64,000 bases of DNA from Streptosporangium sp. NBC_01755 (GTDB taxonomy: Bacteria > Actinomycetota > Actinomycetes > Streptosporangiales > Streptosporangiaceae): positions 6,510,001-6,574,000 of the forward strand of contig NZ_CP109131.1 of assembly GCF_035917995.1 (NCBI RefSeq). Reading direction: 5' to 3'. The notes under the pieces were generated by a model. That model did not search any database, was not told the DNA's origin, and saw only the letters and a program-made list of their open reading frames with translations. Below, piece after piece: positions 14,601 through 26,600 of the stretch (the first letter of the stretch is position 1; every line of letters begins with the position of its first letter). The translations under genes and the position numbers were made by a program.

Positions 14601-17600
14601 GGCGATGCATCTGGCGGCGCAGGCGCTGCGTTCGGGTGAGTGCAGTCTGGCGTTGGCCGGTGGTGTGACGGTGATGGCGTCGCCGGGGGCGTTCATTGAT
14701 TTCAGTCAGCAGGGTGGGCTGGCTCCTGATGCGCGGTGTAAGGCGTTCGCCGAGGCGGCGGACGGTACGAGTTGGGCCGAGGGTATCGGTGTGGTGGTGC
14801 TGGAGCGGTTGTCGGACGCTCGGCGCAGTGGCCACCGGGTACTCGCGGTTCTGCGTGGGTCGGCGATTAATCAGGATGGGGCGTCGAATGGTCTGACCGC
14901 GCCGAATGGTCCGTCGCAGCAGCGGGTGATTCGTCAGGCTCTGGCCGGTGCGGGTTTGAACCCGTCCGAGGTGGATGTGGTGGAGGCGCATGGGACGGGG
15001 ACGACGCTGGGTGACCCGATCGAGGCGCAGGCGTTGCTGGCGACGTACGGTCAGGGTCGGCCGGAGGGTCGGCCGTTGCTGCTGGGGTCGATCAAGTCGA
15101 ACATCGGTCACACGCAGGCGGCGGCGGGCGTCGCCGGTGTGATCAAGATGGTCATGGCGATGCGGCATGGGGTGTTGCCCAGGACGTTGCATGTGGATGC
15201 GCCGTCGTCGCATGTGGACTGGGCCTCGGGTGCGGTGGAGTTGCTGACCGAGCAGGTGGAGTGGCCGCGGGTGGATCGGCCGTGGCGGGCGGGGGTGTCG
15301 TCGTTCGGGATCAGTGGCACCAACGCGCACGTGATCATCGAACAAGCGGTGGAATCTCCGGAAGCCGCGGACGAGGACGCTCCGCAGGACCACGCACCGG
15401 TTGCCGGTGTGGTGCCGGTGCTGGTGTCGGGCCGGTCGGTGGAGGCGTTGCGGGCGCAGGGCGGGCGGCTGGTGTCGTTCCTGGACGGTGAGCCTGGTCT
15501 GGGGCTGGCCGATGCGGCGTTCTCGCTGGCCACGACGCGGTCGGCGTTCGAGCATCGGGCGGTGGTGCTGGCCGCCGATCGTGAGGGTGTGCTGGCCGGG
15601 CTGGGTGCGCTGGCCGAGGACGGTTCGGGTGCGGGTGTGGTGCGCGGGGTGGCCGGGGCGGAGCCGCGGCTGGCGGTGTTGTTCACCGGTCAGGGGAGTC
15701 AGCGGGCGGGGATGGGCCGGGAGCTGTATGCGCGGTTCCCGGTGTTCGCGAAGGCGTTGGATGCGGTGCTGGAGCAGTTGGACGGGGAGCCGGCCGGGCG
15801 GCCGGGTGGCGAGTCGGCCGAGCGGGTGGGCTGTTCGGTGCGCGAGGTGCTGTTCGCCGAGCCGGGCAGTGCGCAGGCGGAGGCGGGGTTGCTGGATCAG
15901 ACGGGGTGGGCGCAGCCGGCCCTGTTCGCGGTGGAGACGGCGTTGTTCCGGCTGGTGTCCTCGTGGGGGGTGCGGCCGGAGGTGCTGGCGGGGCATTCGA
16001 TCGGGGAGATCACCGCGGCGCACGTGGCCGGGGTGTTGTCCCTGAGTGATGCGTGTGCGCTGGTGGCGGGCCGGGCGCGGTTGATGCAGGCGCTCCCCTC
16101 CGGTGGGGCGATGGTGGCGGTGCAGGCCTCTGAGGAGGAGGTCGTCAAGCTGTTGGCCGGGCGGGAGAAGGAGGTGTCGGTCGCGGCGGTGAACGGCCCG
16201 GCCTCGGTGGTGATCTCCGGGGTGGAGGAGGCGGTGCTGGAGGTGGCCGCCGCCCTGGAGAAGCGGGGGGTCAGGACGAAGTGGTTGCGGGTGTCGCATG
16301 CGTTCCACTCGCCGTTGATGGAGCCGATGCTGGCGGACTTCCGCACGCTGGCGGGCGGGTTGACCTACAGTGCGCCGCGTATCGCGGTGGTGTCGAACGT
16401 GACCGGCGAGGTGGCCACGGCGGAGCAGTTGTGTTCGCCGGACTACTGGGTGGATCAGGTGCGTGGAGCGGTCCGCTTCGCCGACGGCGTCCGGACGCTG
16501 CACGCGCAGGGTGTGCGGGCGTATCTGGAGCTGGGGCCGGACGGTGTGCTGACCGCGATGGCCGCCGACACCCTCACCGCGCTCGCCGACTCGGACTCGC
16601 GGGGTTCGGACGCTCGTTCGCTTGGGGCGGATGCGTACGCGGATCCAGATGCGGTGCTGGTGCCGGTGCTGCGCAGGGGCCGTGATGAGCAGGCGGCGGT
16701 CATGGCGGCGCTGGCCGAGTTGCATGTGCACGGGGTAGCGCTCGACTGGCGTGCGGTGTTGCCGGGTGGGCGGCTGGTGGAGCTGCCGACCTACGCCTTC
16801 CAACACCAGTGGTACTGGCCCCAGGGCGCCGGTGATCGTGCGAGGAATGTGGCGGCGGCGGGCCTGGCGGCTGCGGGGCATCCGTTGCTGGGCGCGGCGG
16901 TGGGGCTGGCCGGTTCCGATGGGGTGTTGCTGACCGGCCGGTTGTCGCTGCGGTCGCATCCGTGGCTGGCCGATTACGCGGTGATGGGTTCGGTGGTGGT
17001 GCCGGGTACGGCGTTCCTGGAGTTGGCGATCCGGGCGGGTGATCAGGTCGGCTGTGATGTGGTGGAGGAGCTGACGCTGGCCGCGCCGCTGGTGCTGGGT
17101 GAGCGGGACGCGTTGGCGGTGCAGGTGTGGGTGGCTGCCGCCGCGGAGTCGGGTCGTCGTGGTGTGAACATCTACGCGCGGCCGGCGGAGGCGGCTGAGG
17201 ATGAGCCGTGGGTGGAGCACGCCGCGGGGATTTTGGCGGTGGATGGCCGGTACGCGGGGGCCGGTGGCCGGAGTGTGGAGTTCGACACCGCGGTGTGGCC
17301 GCCGCAGGGCGCGATCGCGATCGAGCTGGACGGGTTGTACGAGTGGCTTGCCGGGGACGGGCTGAGCTATGGGCCGGTGTTCCAGGGGTTGCGGGCTGCC
17401 TGGCGGGGTGAGAGTGGTGAGGTGTTCGCGGAGGTCGTTCTGCCTGAGCAGGCCGCGTCGAGCGCGGGTTCGTTCGGGTTGCATCCGGCGCTGTTGGATG
17501 CGGCGTTGCATGCGGTGTCGTTCGCCGGGCTGGACGGTGCCGAGGGCGGGCGGTTGCCGTTCTCCTGGGGTGGAGTCTGCCTGCACGCGGGTGGTGCGTC

Positions 17601-20600
17601 GGTGCTGCGGGTGCGGCTGGCCAAGACGGGCGACGATTCGGTTTCGGTGAGCGCGGTGGACGCCACCGGGGAGCCGGTGCTGTCGGCACGTTCGCTGGTG
17701 CTGCGGCCGGTCTCCGCCGATCAGCTCGCGGTCGCCTCCGGCGGTCGCGGGGCGGGGGGGGACCCGCTGTTCGAGGTGGAGTGGTCGCCGCTGACGGAGC
17801 TTTCGACGGCCGATGCGGTGCCGGTGGCGGTGCTCGGTCTCGACCTCCTAGGGGTCGCCGCCGCCTGGGAGACGGTCGGTCAGCCGACTCAGGTTCACGC
17901 GGATCTGTCGGTCCTGGCGGATCCGGTACCCGGCGTGATAGTGGCCGAGGCGATCTCGGACCCGGCGTGCGGAGTGGTGGAGTCGGCGCATGAGCTGGCC
18001 GCCCGGGTGCTGGATGTGGTGCAGCGATGGCTGGCCGATGACCGGTTCGTCGACTCCCGCTTGGTGGTTCTCACCAGTGGTGCGATTGAGGCGCGGGAAG
18101 GGGACGCGGTCACCGATCTGCCGGCCGCCGGGGTGTGGGGTCTGGTGCGCAGTGCGCAGCTGGAGAACCCGGGCCGGTTCGTGCTGGTGGACGTGGACGG
18201 GCGGGAGTCTTCACTGTCGGCGCTGCCGGGGATGTTGGCCTGGGGGCTGGCGTCGGGTGAGCCGCAGGTGGCGGTGCGCGGCGGTGAGATGTGGGTGCCG
18301 CGCCTGGCGCGGGTGACGCCGGGTTCGGGTGTCGGCGATGACCTGGACGAGGACGGTGCCCGCTCGTGGGATCCCGAGGGCACGGTGTTGATCACTGGTG
18401 GTACCGGTGGTCTGGGCGGGTTGTTCGCGCGGCATGTGGTGGCCGAGCGTGGGGTGCGGCGTCTGCTGCTGGTCAGCCGGCGGGGAGCGGATGCGCCGGG
18501 GGCGGTGGCGTTGCAGGCGGAGCTGATCGCGCACGGGGTCGAGGTGGAGATCGCGGCGTGTGATGTGGCCGATCGGGATCAGGTGGCGGCGCTGCTGGCT
18601 CGGGTCCCGGCCGATCATCCGTTGACGGCGGTGATTCATACCGCGGGTGTGCTGGACGACGGGACGATTCCGTCGTTGTCGGCGGAGCGGCTGGATGTGG
18701 TGTTGCGGCCGAAGGTGGATGCGGCCTGGTATCTGCATGAGCTGACCCGGGGTCTGGATCTGGCGGCGTTCGTGGTGTTCTCGTCGGTGGCGGGGACGTT
18801 CGGTGGGGCGGGTCAGGGTAACTACGCGGCGGCGAACGCGTTCTTGGACGTGTTGGCGCAGGTGCGGCGGGCGCAGGGGCTGGCGGGGTTGTCGCTGGCG
18901 TGGGGTGCCTGGGCGCAGGACGCCGGGATGACCGGGGCGCTGAGCCAGGCGGATATGCGGCGGATGGCGCGGGCGGGGATGGTGCCGTTGTCGCCTGAGC
19001 AGGGTTTGGCGTTGTTCGAGGCGGCGGGTGTGGTGGGTGCTGCGGTGGTTGTGGCGGCGCGGTTTGACGTGTCGGCGGTGCGGGGGAGTGGTGAGGTGCC
19101 GCATCTGCTGCGCGGGCTGGTGCGTGGGGTTCGCCGGTCGGCGGTGTCGGTGTCGTCGGTGGGTGATGGGGTGTTGGTGGGGCGGTTGGCCGGTCTGGGG
19201 CAGGCCGATCGGATGCGGTTTGTGGTGGAGTTGGTTCGGGGTGAGGTGGCCACGGTGTTGGGGCATGCTTCGCCGCAGCTGGTGGAGGTGCGGCGGGAGT
19301 TCCGCGAGCTGGGGTTTGACTCGCTGACCGCGGTGGAGTTGCGCAACCGGTTGAACGGTGTGACGGGGTTGCGGTTGCCGTCGACGTTGGTGTTCGATTA
19401 TCCGACGCCGGTGGTGCTGGCGGAGTTCCTGCTGGGTGAGCTGCTCGGCCGGCAGGCCGATGTGATCGTCCCCACGTCCGTTGTGCCTGTGGCGGACGAC
19501 CCGATCGTGATCGTGGGGATGGCGTGCCGCTATCCGGGCGGGGTGGGTTCCGCCGAGGATTTGTGGCGGCTGGTGGCCGAGGGCGGAGACGGGATCAGCG
19601 AGTTCCCGACGACCCGCGGTTGGGATCTCGACGGGTTGTACAACCCGGATCGGGAGCGCCGGGGGAACAGTTATGTGCGTGAGGGGGGGTTCCTGCACGA
19701 GGCGGGGGAGTTTGATCCGGGGTTCTTCGGGATCTCGCCGCGTGAGGCGCTGGCGATGGATCCGCAGCAGCGGTTGCTGTTGGAGGCCACGTGGGAGGCG
19801 ATCGAGCGGGCGGGGATGGATCCGGTTTCGCTGCGCGGCAGTCGTACCGGCGTGTTCGCCGGGGTGTCGTATCACGACTATGCGTCGAGTGTGGAGTTCC
19901 CGCCGGATGTGATGAGTTTCTTCGGCACCGGTAATGCGGGGAGTGTGTTGTCGGGTCGGGTCTCCTACGCGCTGGGCTTGGAGGGTCCGGCGATGACGGT
20001 GGACACGGCGTGTTCGTCGTCGCTGGTGGCGATGCATCTGGCGGCGCAGGCGCTGCGTTCGGGTGAGTGCAGTCTGGCGTTGGCCGGTGGTGTGACGGTG
20101 ATGGCGTCGCCGGGGGCGTTCATTGATTTCAGTCAGCAGGGTGGGCTGGCTCCTGATGCGCGGTGTAAGGCGTTCGCCGAGGCGGCGGACGGTACGAGTT
20201 GGGCCGAGGGTATCGGTGTGGTGGTGCTGGAGCGGTTGTCGGACGTTCGGCGCAGTGGCCACCGGGTACTCGCGGTTCTGCGTGGGTCGGCGATTAATCA
20301 GGATGGGGCGTCGAATGGTCTGACCGCGCCGAATGGTCCGTCGCAGCAGCGGGTGATTCGTCAGGCTCTGGCCGGTGCGGGTTTGAACCCGTCCGAGGTG
20401 GATGTGGTGGAGGCGCATGGGACGGGGACGACGCTGGGTGACCCGATCGAGGCGCAGGCGTTGCTGGCGACGTACGGTCAGGGTCGGCCGGAGGGTCGGC
20501 CGTTGCTGCTGGGGTCGATCAAGTCGAACATCGGTCACACGCAGGCGGCGGCGGGCGTCGCCGGTGTGATCAAGATGGTCATGGCGATGCGGCATGGGGT

Positions 20601-23600
20601 GTTGCCCAGGACGTTGCATGTGGATGCGCCGTCGTCGCATGTGGACTGGGCCTCGGGTGCGGTGGAGTTGCTGACCGAGCAGGTGGAGTGGCCGCGGGTG
20701 GATCGGCCGTGGCGGGCGGGGGTGTCGTCGTTCGGGATCAGTGGCACCAACGCGCACGTGATCATCGAACAAGCGGTGGAATCTCCGGAAGCCGCGGACG
20801 AGGACGCTCCGCAGGACCACGCACCGGTTGCCGGTGTGGTGCCGGTGCTGGTGTCGGGCCGGTCGGTGGAGGCGTTGCGGGCGCAGGCCGGGCGGCTGGT
20901 GTCGTTCCTGGACGGTGAGCCTGGTCTGGGGCTGGCCGATGCGGCGTTCTCGCTGGCCACGACGCGGTCGGCGTTCGAGCATCGGGCGGTGGTGCTGGCC
21001 GCCGATCGTGAGGGTGTGCTGGCCGGGCTGGGTGCGCTGGCCGAAGACGGTCCGGGTGCGGGTGTGGTGCGCGGGGTGGCCGGGGCGGAGCCGCGGCTGG
21101 CGGTGTTGTTCACCGGTCAGGGGAGTCAGCGGGCGGGGATGGGCCGGGAGCTGTATGCGCGGTTCCCGGTGTTCGCGAAGGCGTTGGACGAGGTGATCGC
21201 GAAGCTGGATCCGCTGCTTGACGGGTCGGTGCGCGAGGTGCTGTTCGCCGAGCCGGGCAGTGCGCAGGCGGAGGCGGGGTTGCTGGATCAGACGGGGTGG
21301 GCGCAGCCGGCCCTGTTCGCGGTGGAGACGGCGTTGTTCCGGCTGGTGTCCTCGTGGGGGGTGCGGCCGGAGGTGCTGGCGGGGCATTCGATCGGGGAGA
21401 TCACCGCGGCGCATGTGGCCGGGGTGTTGTCCCTGAGTGATGCGTGTGCGTTGGTGGCGGGCCGGGCGCGGTTGATGCAGGCGCTTCCCTCCGGTGGGGC
21501 GATGGTGGCGGTGCAGGCCTCTGAGGAGGAGGTCGCCGCCCTGTTGGCCGGGCGGGAGAAGGAGGTGTCGGTCGCGGCGGTGAACGGCCCGGCCTCGGTG
21601 GTGATCTCCGGGGTGGAGGAGGCGGTGCTGGAGGTGGCCGCCGCCCTGGAGAAGCGGGGGGTCAGGACGAAGCGGTTGCGGGTGTCGCATGCGTTCCACT
21701 CGCCGTTGATGGAGCCGATGCTGGCGGACTTCCGCACGCTGGCGAGCAGGCTCACCTACGGCGCGCCGAGGGTTCCGATCGTGTCCACCCTGACCGGGCA
21801 GGCGGCCACGGCCGAGCAGCTGTGCTCGCCGGACTACTGGGTCGACCAGGTGCGTGGAGCGGTCCGCTTCGCCGACGGCATCCGGACGCTGCACGCGCAG
21901 GGTGTGCGGGCGTATCTGGAGCTGGGGCCGGACGGTGTGCTGACCGCGATGGCGGCCGACACCCTCGCCGTCGACTCGGATCAGCTCATCGCGGATGCGG
22001 TCTCGGGGGCGGATGCGGTGCTGGTGCCGGTGCTGCGCAGGGGCCGTGATGAGCAGGCGGCGGTCATGGCGGCGCTGGCCGAGTTGCATGTGCACGGGGT
22101 AGCGCTCGACTGGCGTGCGGTGTTGCCGGGTGGGCGGCTGGTGGAGCTGCCGACCTACGCCTTCCAGCGTCAGCTGTTCTGGCCGGCCGGCAAGCGGATC
22201 GGGGATGCCCGCACTCTGGGCTTGGCCGCGGCGGAGCATCCGCTGCTGAGCGCTTCCGTTAACCTGGCCGACTCCGACGGTGTGCTGCTGACCGGCCGGT
22301 TGTCCGTGCGGTCGCATCCGTGGCTGGCCGACCATGTCGTGGGCGGGATGGTGGTGTTCCCCGGCACCGGGTTCCTGGAGCTGGCGATCCGGGCCGGTGA
22401 CCAGGTCGGCTGCGACCTGGTCGAGGAGCTGACGCTGGCCGCGCCGCTGGTGCTGGGTGCGGATGACGCTGTCGCGGTGCAGGTGTCGGTGGGTGCCCGG
22501 GACGATTCAGGCAGGCGCCTGCTCAACATCTACGCCCGCCCGGCCGAGGCTGAGGATCACACACCGTGGATACGGCACGCCGTCGGCATGCTGATGACCA
22601 CCGGCCCTGCCACCGAGGCCGGTGGCCCGGTCGCCGGGTTCGACGCCACGGTGTGGCCGCCGCAGGGCGCGACCGCGATCGAGCTGGACGGGCTGTACGA
22701 CCGGCTTGCCGAGGGCGGGCTCGGCTATGGGCCGGTGTTCCAGGGTCTGAAAGCGGCCTGGCGGGGCGGGGGTGGCGAGGTGTTCGCCGAGGTCGCTCTG
22801 CCGGAGCAGGTCGCTGACGCCGGTTTGTTCAATATGCATCCAGCGTTGCTCGACTCTGCGCTGCACTCGGTGCCGTTCACCGGGCTGGAGTCGGCGGGGG
22901 GCGGCAGGTTGCCGTTCTCCTGGAGCACTGTGAGCCTGCAGGCCGGAGGCGCGTCGGCGTTGCGCGTGCGGCTGGCCACGATCGGTGTCGATTCGGTGTC
23001 GCTGACCGCGGTGGACGCCGCCGGGGCGCCGGTGCTGTCGGCGCGCTCCTTGGTACTGCGTCCGGTCTCGGTCGACCAGCTTGCGGCGGCTTCCCAAGAC
23101 CGTGGGGTGGAGCGGGACGCGCTGTTCCAGTTGGATTGGATCGCCGTGCCGATGACGGTCTCCCCGGTGGACGCCGTGATCGGGTTGGAGGTGGCCGAGC
23201 TCACCGGCGACCTCGATTCGCTGGAGCTGCCGTTCGGCAGGGCGCCTGAACTGGTGACCGTTGAGGTCGACGTGGCTGACTCCGCGGACGTGGTGGAGTC
23301 GGCGCACGCGCTGACCACGCGTGTGCTGAGCCTGCTGCAGCAGTGGCTGGCCGATGAGCGGTTCAGCGACTCGCGCCTGGTGTTCGTCACCCGGGGCGCG
23401 GTCGCGACCGGTGCCGGCGAGGCTGTGTCGAATCCGGCTGCGGCCACCGTGTGGGGACTGGTCCGTAGCGCCGAGGCGGAAAATCCGGGCCGCTTCCTGC
23501 TGGCCGATGTGGAGGAGCAGGAGACGGCCCTGTCGGCGCTGCCCGTCCTGCTGGCCTGCGGTGAACAACAGGTGGCGGTGCGCGATTACGAAGCACGGGT

Positions 23601-26600
23601 TCCCCGCCTCGCCCGGCTGTCACCGGATGAGCACGGTGCACGGGCCTGGAACCCTGAGGGCACGGTGTTGATCACCGGTGGGACCGGCGGCCTGGGCTCG
23701 CAGTTGGCCCGGCATCTGGTGACCGAGCATGAGGTACGGCACCTGCTGCTGGTGAGCCGCCGGGGTCTGGATGCTCCCGGTGCGGCGGAGCTGCGGACGG
23801 ACCTGGCCGCGCAGGGCGCGCAGGTGAGCATCGTCGCGTGTGACGTGGCCGACCGGGACGCGGTGGCGGCGCTGCTGGCGCAGGTGGACGCCGGGCATCC
23901 GCTGACCGCGGTGGTCCACACCGCCGGTGTGCTGGACGATGGGACGATCGCCTCGCTGACACCCGAGCGTTTGGGCGAAGTGTTGCGTCCCAAGGTGGAT
24001 GCCGCCTGGAATCTGCACGAGCTCACCCGTGACGAGGACCTGGCCGAGTTCATTGTGTTCTCGTCGGTGGCGGGCACGTTCGGCGGGCCCGGGCAGGGCA
24101 ACTACGCGGCGGCCAACGCGTTCCTGGACGCGCTGGTCCAGCACCGGAGGGCCGCGGGATTGCCGGCGCTGTCGCTGGCATGGGGCCCGTGGTCGCAGGA
24201 CGTCGGGATGACCAGCCGGTTGTCGCAGGTGGACGTTCAGCGGCTGAGCATGAGCGGCCTGCTGCCGATCTCGCCCGCACAGGGCATGGCGTTGTTCGAC
24301 GCGGCCGTGGCGTCCAGTGAGTCGGCAGTGGCTGCGGTCCGGTTGAACATGCCGGCGTTGCGGGCGCATGAGGAGCTGCCGCCGATGCTGACCGGGCTGG
24401 TTCCCGCCGTACGCCGCTCGACGGCCGCCGCCCCGCAGGTACGGAGCAAACTGCCGCAGCGATTGGCTCCGCTGGGTGCCGCAGAACGCCTCGAGGTCCT
24501 GCTGGATGTGGTGCGGATCGAGGTGGCGCTGGTACTGGGGCACGCCACGCCGGACACGGTGGAGGTGCGGCGGGAGTTTCGCGAGCTGGGTTTCGACAGC
24601 CTCACCGCGATCGAGTTGCGCAACCGGCTGAATGCCGCGACAGGGCTGCGCCTGTCGGCCACGCTGGTGTTCGACTACCCCACGCCGACCGTGCTGGCCA
24701 AACACCTGCTTGACGAGCTGATGGGTGCGCAGGCGGATGTCGTGGACACGGCACCGCCGGTGCTGCCGCCGGTGGCCGACGACCCGATCGTGATCGTGGG
24801 GATGGCGTGCCGCTATCCGGGCGGGGTGAGTTCCGCCGAGGATCTATGGCGGCTGGTGGCCGAGGGCGGAGACGGGATCAGCGAGTTCCCGACGACCCGC
24901 GGTTGGGATCTCGACGGGTTGTACAACCCGGATCGGGAGCGCCGGGGGAACAGTTATGTGCGTGAGGGGGGGTTCCTGCACGAGGCGGGGGAGTTCGATC
25001 CGGGGTTCTTCGGGATCTCGCCGCGTGAGGCGCTGGCGATGGATCCGCAGCAGCGGTTGCTGCTTGAGGTGTCGTGGGAGGCGATCGAGCGGGCGGGGAT
25101 GGACCCGGTCTCGCTGCGCGGCAGTCGTACCGGCGTGTTCGCCGGGGTGATGCACCATGACTACACATCGAGTCGTCTGGAGTTCCCTCCGGACGTGATG
25201 AGCTTCATGGGGACCGGCACCGCCGGAAGTGTGCTGTCCGGCCGGATCTCCTACCTGTTCGGGCTGGAGGGCCCGGCGGTGACCGTGGACACCGCGTGCT
25301 CGTCGTCGCTGGTGGCGACGCATCTTGCGGCGCAGGCGCTGCGCGGGGGTGACTGCTCGCTGGCGCTGGCCGGTGGTGTGACCGTGATGGCAACCCCGGG
25401 AGCGTTCATCGACTTCAGCGCCCAGGGCGGGCTGGCCGGCGACGGCCGGTGCAAGTCCTACTCGGATGCGGCCGACGGGGTGAGCTGGTCCGAAGGTGTG
25501 GGCGTGCTGGTGCTGGAGCGGTTGTCGGACGCGCGCCGCAACGGCCACCAGGTGCTGGCGGTCGTGCGCAGCTCGGCGATCAACCAGGACGGTGCGTCGA
25601 ACGGTTTGACCGCGCCGAACGGCCCGTCCCAGCAGCGGATGATCCGCCAGGCGCTGGCCGGTGCCGGGTTGTCTCCGGCCGAGGTGGACGTGGTGGAGGG
25701 TCACGGGACCGGGACGACGCTGGGCGACCCGATCGAGGCGCAGGCCCTGCTGGCGACGTACGGTCAGGAGCGGCCGGAGGGTCGGCCGTTGCTGCTGGGG
25801 TCGATCAAGTCGAACATCGGTCACACGCAGGCGGCGGCGGGCGTCGCCGGTGTGATCAAGATGGTCATGGCGATGCGGCACGGGGTGCTGCCCCGGACGT
25901 TGCATGTGGACGAGCCGTCGTCGCATGTGGACTGGGCCTCTGGTGCGGTGAAGTTGCTGACCGAGCCGGTGGAGTGGCCGGAGACCGGTCGTTCGCGCCG
26001 GGCGGCGGTGTCGTCGTTCGGGATCAGCGGCACCAACGCGCACGTGATCATCGAGCAGGGCCCAGTGGAGCAGGACGCGGAAACTCCGGATGTGGCGGCC
26101 GAGGGCCCGGCGCCTGTAGCGGATCAGGACGTGCCGGTGCCGGTGCTGGTGTCGGGGCGGACCGATCAGGCATTGCGGGCGCAGGCTGAGCGCCTGGCGT
26201 CGTACATGGCTGGCGAGCCTGATCTGGGGCTGGCCGATGCGGCGTTCTCGCTGGCCACGACGCGGTCGGCGTTCGAGCATCGGGCGGTGGTGCTGGCCGC
26301 TGATCGTGAAGGTGTGCTGGCCGGGCTGGGTGCGCTGGCCGAGGATCTGCCAAGCGCGAGTGTGGTGCACGGAGCGGCGGGAGCGGAGCCGCGGCTCGCG
26401 TTCCTGTTCACCGGTCAGGGCAGTCAGCGGGCGGGGATGGGCCGGGAGCTGTATGCGCGGTTCCCGGTGTTCGCGGCGGCGTTGGATGCGGTGATCGCCG
26501 AGCTGGACCCGATGCTGGACGGTTCGCTGCGCGAGGTGCTGTTCGCCGAGCCGGGGTCGGTCGAGGCGGGGTTGCTGGATCAGACGGGGTGGGCGCAGCC

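Noticed and set aside
12238-17586. Very long minus-strand open frame (1,782 codons), with similar ones at 18211-22335, 24844-30243, 37968-43193, 45348-50636, 53898-58850 and 59670-63422
   Set aside because: They lie opposite PKS codons, have low-complexity His/Arg/Pro/Gln-rich products, lack ribosome sites and repeat wherever the PKS repeats. They come from third-position GC bias and the absence of stop codons on the complement.
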